Assembly (NCBI GenBank): GCA_026004615.1
Contig: BPJM01000002.1
Location: 421,488 to 485,487 of the forward strand
Origin: Planctomycetota bacterium
GTDB taxonomy: Bacteria; Planctomycetota; J058; J103
Reading direction: 5' to 3'
DNA length: 64,000 nt
Notes under the pieces: generated by a model
Database searches by the model: none
What the model saw: only the letters and a program-made list of their open reading frames with translations
Told to the model about the DNA's origin: nothing
Translations under genes and position numbers: made by a program
Shown: piece by piece, positions 61,736-64,000 of the stretch
How positions within the stretch are numbered: position 1 is the stretch's first letter
Layout of the letters: every line of letters begins with the position of its first letter

Positions 61736-61936
61736 CGCGCTCCCTCCAGCGCCCGCCTCCGGGCAAAAGACACTACCCCGGCCCCCGACACCGTGTTCGC
61801 CATGTGTTCGATATCGCCGCGGGGCCGGCGTCGCGGCGGCGCCAGGCAGCGGCCGCACGGCGCGCGGGCGAGCGCGGTCCGGGCGGCTCGCCTGGCCCGC
61901 TGCCGCTCGCGGGGCGGCGAGCAGCGCGGCCGGGGC

Positions 61937-62637
61937 TCAGTCGCCGGCCGGCTTGCCGCAGCCGGGGCAGACCTGGTCGCCGGGGGCGAGCTGCTGCCCG
62001 CAGTACGAGCAGGGCGGGGGCGCGCGGCGGCGGGCGGAGGGGGTGGGGCAGCGCCGCGGCTGCCGCCGGTGGTGGGTTCGCGCGCCGCCGCCGGGGGCTC
62101 GGGGGCGGGCGCCGGTGCGGCCAGCGGGGCGCCGGGCTCGGCCGGCGGGGCGATCCGCACCTCGGGCAGCGGGCCCACCTCCGGCTGCACATCGAGCGGT
62201 GCGGGCGGGCGCGCGGGCGGGCTCGCCGCCCCGCTCCAGCCGGTGGTGGGCGGCGCGCCCGGCTCGGCGGGCTGCAGCACCGCGTGCACGGGCAGCTCCG
62301 GGTAGCGCTGCACGTTGTGCGCCACCCCGTCGACCACGAACGCCGGGAAGAACAGGATGTTGAGCAGCGTCACCGGGTTGAGCTGGCGCTCGACCGAGAC
62401 CAGGTGCGGGCGGTAGCCCGGGTACTCGAAGGCGAGCAGCGCCTCGCGGTCGCGGTGCAGCGTGACCGCCATCGGGGTGGAGCCCACGACCTGGCCGTTG
62501 AGCTTCACCGTGGCGCCGCGCGGGGTGCTGTCGACCGGTACCACGTCGGGACCGGGCGCGAACAGGGTCGCACAGCCCCCGAGAAATGCCGCGCCCACCA
62601 CCGCACTCACGGCCGCCATGCGCGTGCGGGTCCCCAC
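61937..62637 (-). CDS. PEGA-domain lipoprotein with a C-terminal zinc ribbon, one frame break
   Basis: About 233 residues. The signal ends in a lipobox (FLGGCATLF), so the mature protein should be lipid-anchored. A PEGA domain follows (VDSTPRGATVKLNGQVVGST, then EYPGYRP), a short hydrophobic NILFFPAFVVDG, then a long Pro/Ala/Glu-rich linker. A base appears missing near 62030-62060; beyond it the frame reads CSYCGQQLAPGDQVCPGCGK, a zinc ribbon ending at TGA 61937. An alternative is that the unshifted frame is real, but that tail is Arg-rich and shadows comM. Confidence 0.65.
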
Positions 62638-63049
62638 TGCGTTGCGCCGCGGTCATCGTGTCTCCCCCCGTGCCGCATGCGACCGGCCCCGCAGTCCGCA
62701 CCCGCTGCCCGGCAGGTGGGCGTGTGCGCTCGCAGGCCGCCGAGCCACCAGGAACTATGATACGAACCGCACCGGCATGTCGCGCGCCCGTCCCGCCCTG
62801 GCCGCGGCGGGCGCTCGGCGCGGTGGGTGCTTGCGCGCAGGCCCGCGCGGCGGCGGGGGCTTGCCGGGCCACGAGCCGGTGCGGGCATGGCTGCGGCAAC
62901 GCACCGCGCGCCCGGCTCGCCCGGGCGCGGCCGCGCTCGCGGGGTGCTGGCACCTGCGGTGCGCCGCCGGGCAAGAGCCGCACAGCCGGAGGAGAGGCCG
63001 CTGCGGTGCGGCGCCCAGCTGGCCGTTGCGCTGCTCCGTCGCTCCGCCG
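62638..63049. other. 412-bp spacer with no recognised gene
   Basis: Between the PEGA lipoprotein and the last hydrolase, both on the minus strand. Open frames here are Arg/Ala-rich and lack family signatures or ribosome-binding sites. A TATGAT at 62756-62761 lacks a matching -35. I see nothing else supportable. Confidence 0.5.
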
Positions 63050-63895
63050 CTAGTCCGGCGTGTTCCGGCGGCATGCCCGGTGCCCGAGCGCGGCGCGGAC
63101 GGCGCCGGCGAGCGCGGCGGGGGCGTCCCACATCACGGCATGGCCGCAGCGGGGCAGCCGGATCAGCGCGCGCAGCCGGGGCAGGCGGCTGGCTGCCCGC
63201 CGGCTCTGCCGCACCGGCAGCAGCAGATCATCGCGACCCCAGACGAGCGTCACCGGGCTGGCGATCTCTTCGGGTCGTTGCAGCCGGCAGCCAGGCCGGT
63301 CGATCGCGGCCAGCGTGGCGTCGAAACCAGGTGCTGCCGCAAAGCTCTGGACGGCTCGCACTGCGGCCGGCGCCGGCATGCGCCACGGCCGGTGCACCAT
63401 GTGCGCGAGCAACAGCGTGCGCAGCGGCGCCGGACGGAGCAGCCGCGGCACGAGCGGGCGGAGCGCGCGCGCCAGCCGCACCGAGGCGCGCAGCAGTGCC
63501 GAGGTGCGGCGGCGTTCGCGCTCGGTCCACCAGCCCCCGGGAGCGATCGCCACCACGCTGCTCGCCAGGCCGCGCCGCGCCAGCTCGAGCGCGATCCATC
63601 CCCCGAGCGAATGGCCGACGACCGGCAGCGGGCTCGGCAGGGCGTGTGCGCGCACGAAGCCTGCGGCCGCCTCGGCGAGTTCCTCGGGGCCCGGTGCCAC
63701 GGCGGCCGGCAGGGGCGGCGAGCCGCCGAAACCCGGCAGATCGATCGCCCACAGCTCGAACTCGCCCGCCAGCCGCTCGAGCAGCGGCTGCCAGCCGTGG
63801 CGCTCGCCTCCCAGCCCGTGGAGCAACAGCACCGGCGCGCCGCGGCCCGTGCGCTCCCATGCCAGCGCCCCCGCGCCCGGGATGCAGCGGGCCAT
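63050..63895 (-). CDS. alpha/beta-hydrolase, BioH/esterase-like
   Basis: 281 residues. VLLLHGLGGERHGWQPLLER with the oxyanion HG, LWAIDLPGFGGS, nucleophile elbow VVGHSLGGWIALEL, acid in VWGRDDLLLP and histidine in PRCGHAVMWDAP. This matches carboxylesterase/BioH-like proteins, but no other biotin gene is present, so I do not assign bioH. ATG at 63895; a longer frame to 63982 crosses a TATACT sequence that may be its promoter. Confidence 0.82.
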   Translation of the reverse strand: MARCIPGAGALAWERTGRGAPVLLLHGLGGERHGWQPLLERLAGEFELWAIDLPGFGGSPPLPAAVAPGPEELAEAAAGFVRAHALPSPLPVVGHSLGGWIALELARRGLASSVVAIAPGGWWTERERRRTSALLRASVRLARALRPLVPRLLRPAPLRTLLLAHMVHRPWRMPAPAAVRAVQSFAAAPGFDATLAAIDRPGCRLQRPEEIASPVTLVWGRDDLLLPVRQSRRAASRLPRLRALIRLPRCGHAVMWDAPAALAGAVRAALGHRACRRNTPD

Positions 63896-64000
63896 GTCGC
63901 CGCGCCCTGCCAGACCGCTCAACGCTCGCCCTCGCACAGCGCGCGCAGTATACGACACTGCCCCCGGCCCGAATACGGACATAGCTTGCCATAGCTTTCC

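Noticed and set aside
63050..63895. bioH assignment
   Set aside because: The fold and catalytic residues fit, but many esterases look alike and no biotin genes are present.

Overview
The window is very GC-rich bacterial chromosome built around one long translation and transcription locus (about 5.2-35.7 kb) with mixed housekeeping genes on both sides. I infer a member of the Planctomycetota or a close relative. This rests on remembered family features, not a search. EF-Tu carries the switch I segment [16 protein letters not shown] instead of the usual RGITINTSHVEYE. L2 reads HPMGGGEA. RpoB and RpoA have wording I associate with planctomycetes. S4, S14, L33 and L36 all keep zinc-binding cysteines, and tuf is followed by rpmG-secE-nusG. 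The mixed flanks mean a metagenome-derived or chimeric contig cannot be excluded.

Layout. 1-0.3 kb: four 84-bp palindromic repeats. 0.5-5.0 kb: a GT-C glycosyltransferase, dgt and cysS. 5.25-9.1 kb: a consensus promoter, tRNA-Thr/Tyr/Gly/Thr, tuf, rpmG, secE, nusG, rplK. 9.2-18.7 kb: rplA, rplJ, rplL, rpoB, then directly rpsL, rpsG, fusA. 18.8-35.7 kb: the fused S10, spc and alpha gene order from rpsJ to rplQ, including secY, adk, map and infA. 35.7-38.2 kb: a HAD phosphatase and a 1.8-kb nested tandem repeat. 38.3-47.9 kb: a PEP-utiliser-type phosphotransferase coupled to an unknown protein, a hydroxyacid dehydrogenase, an alpha/beta hydrolase, miaB, maf and ribD. 48.1-55.3 kb, mostly minus strand: rpsA, a phosphatidylcholine synthase, a coiled-coil nuclease-like gene, a small charged protein, cmk and uvrC. 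55.5-64 kb: a membrane protein coupled to a ceramidase-like enzyme, a SET-domain protein, an Omp85-type barrel, comM, a PEGA lipoprotein with a zinc ribbon and a second alpha/beta hydrolase.

Three expected genes are missing from their places: rpoC after rpoB, rpmD between rpsE and rplO, and a second tuf after fusA. At least a dozen reading-frame breaks fall in essential genes. Most are one extra base in a G or C run, which points to sequence error rather than decay. tuf is different: it holds about a dozen mostly single-base losses in 0.75 kb. Frame-broken genes are annotated as CDS over their full inferred extent, with the break noted.

The conserved core makes ribosomes, RNA polymerase subunits and the Sec translocon together. 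Sigma-70-like promoters that I can read precede the tRNA-tuf cluster, rpsL, fusA, rpsJ and rpmJ, dividing the locus into at least five transcription units. I did not find a convincing new multi-gene defence or mobile system. The best candidates for something undescribed are the PEP-utiliser/unknown-protein pair (38.3-42.2 kb), the nested 27/216-bp repeat and the zinc-ribbon PEGA lipoprotein.
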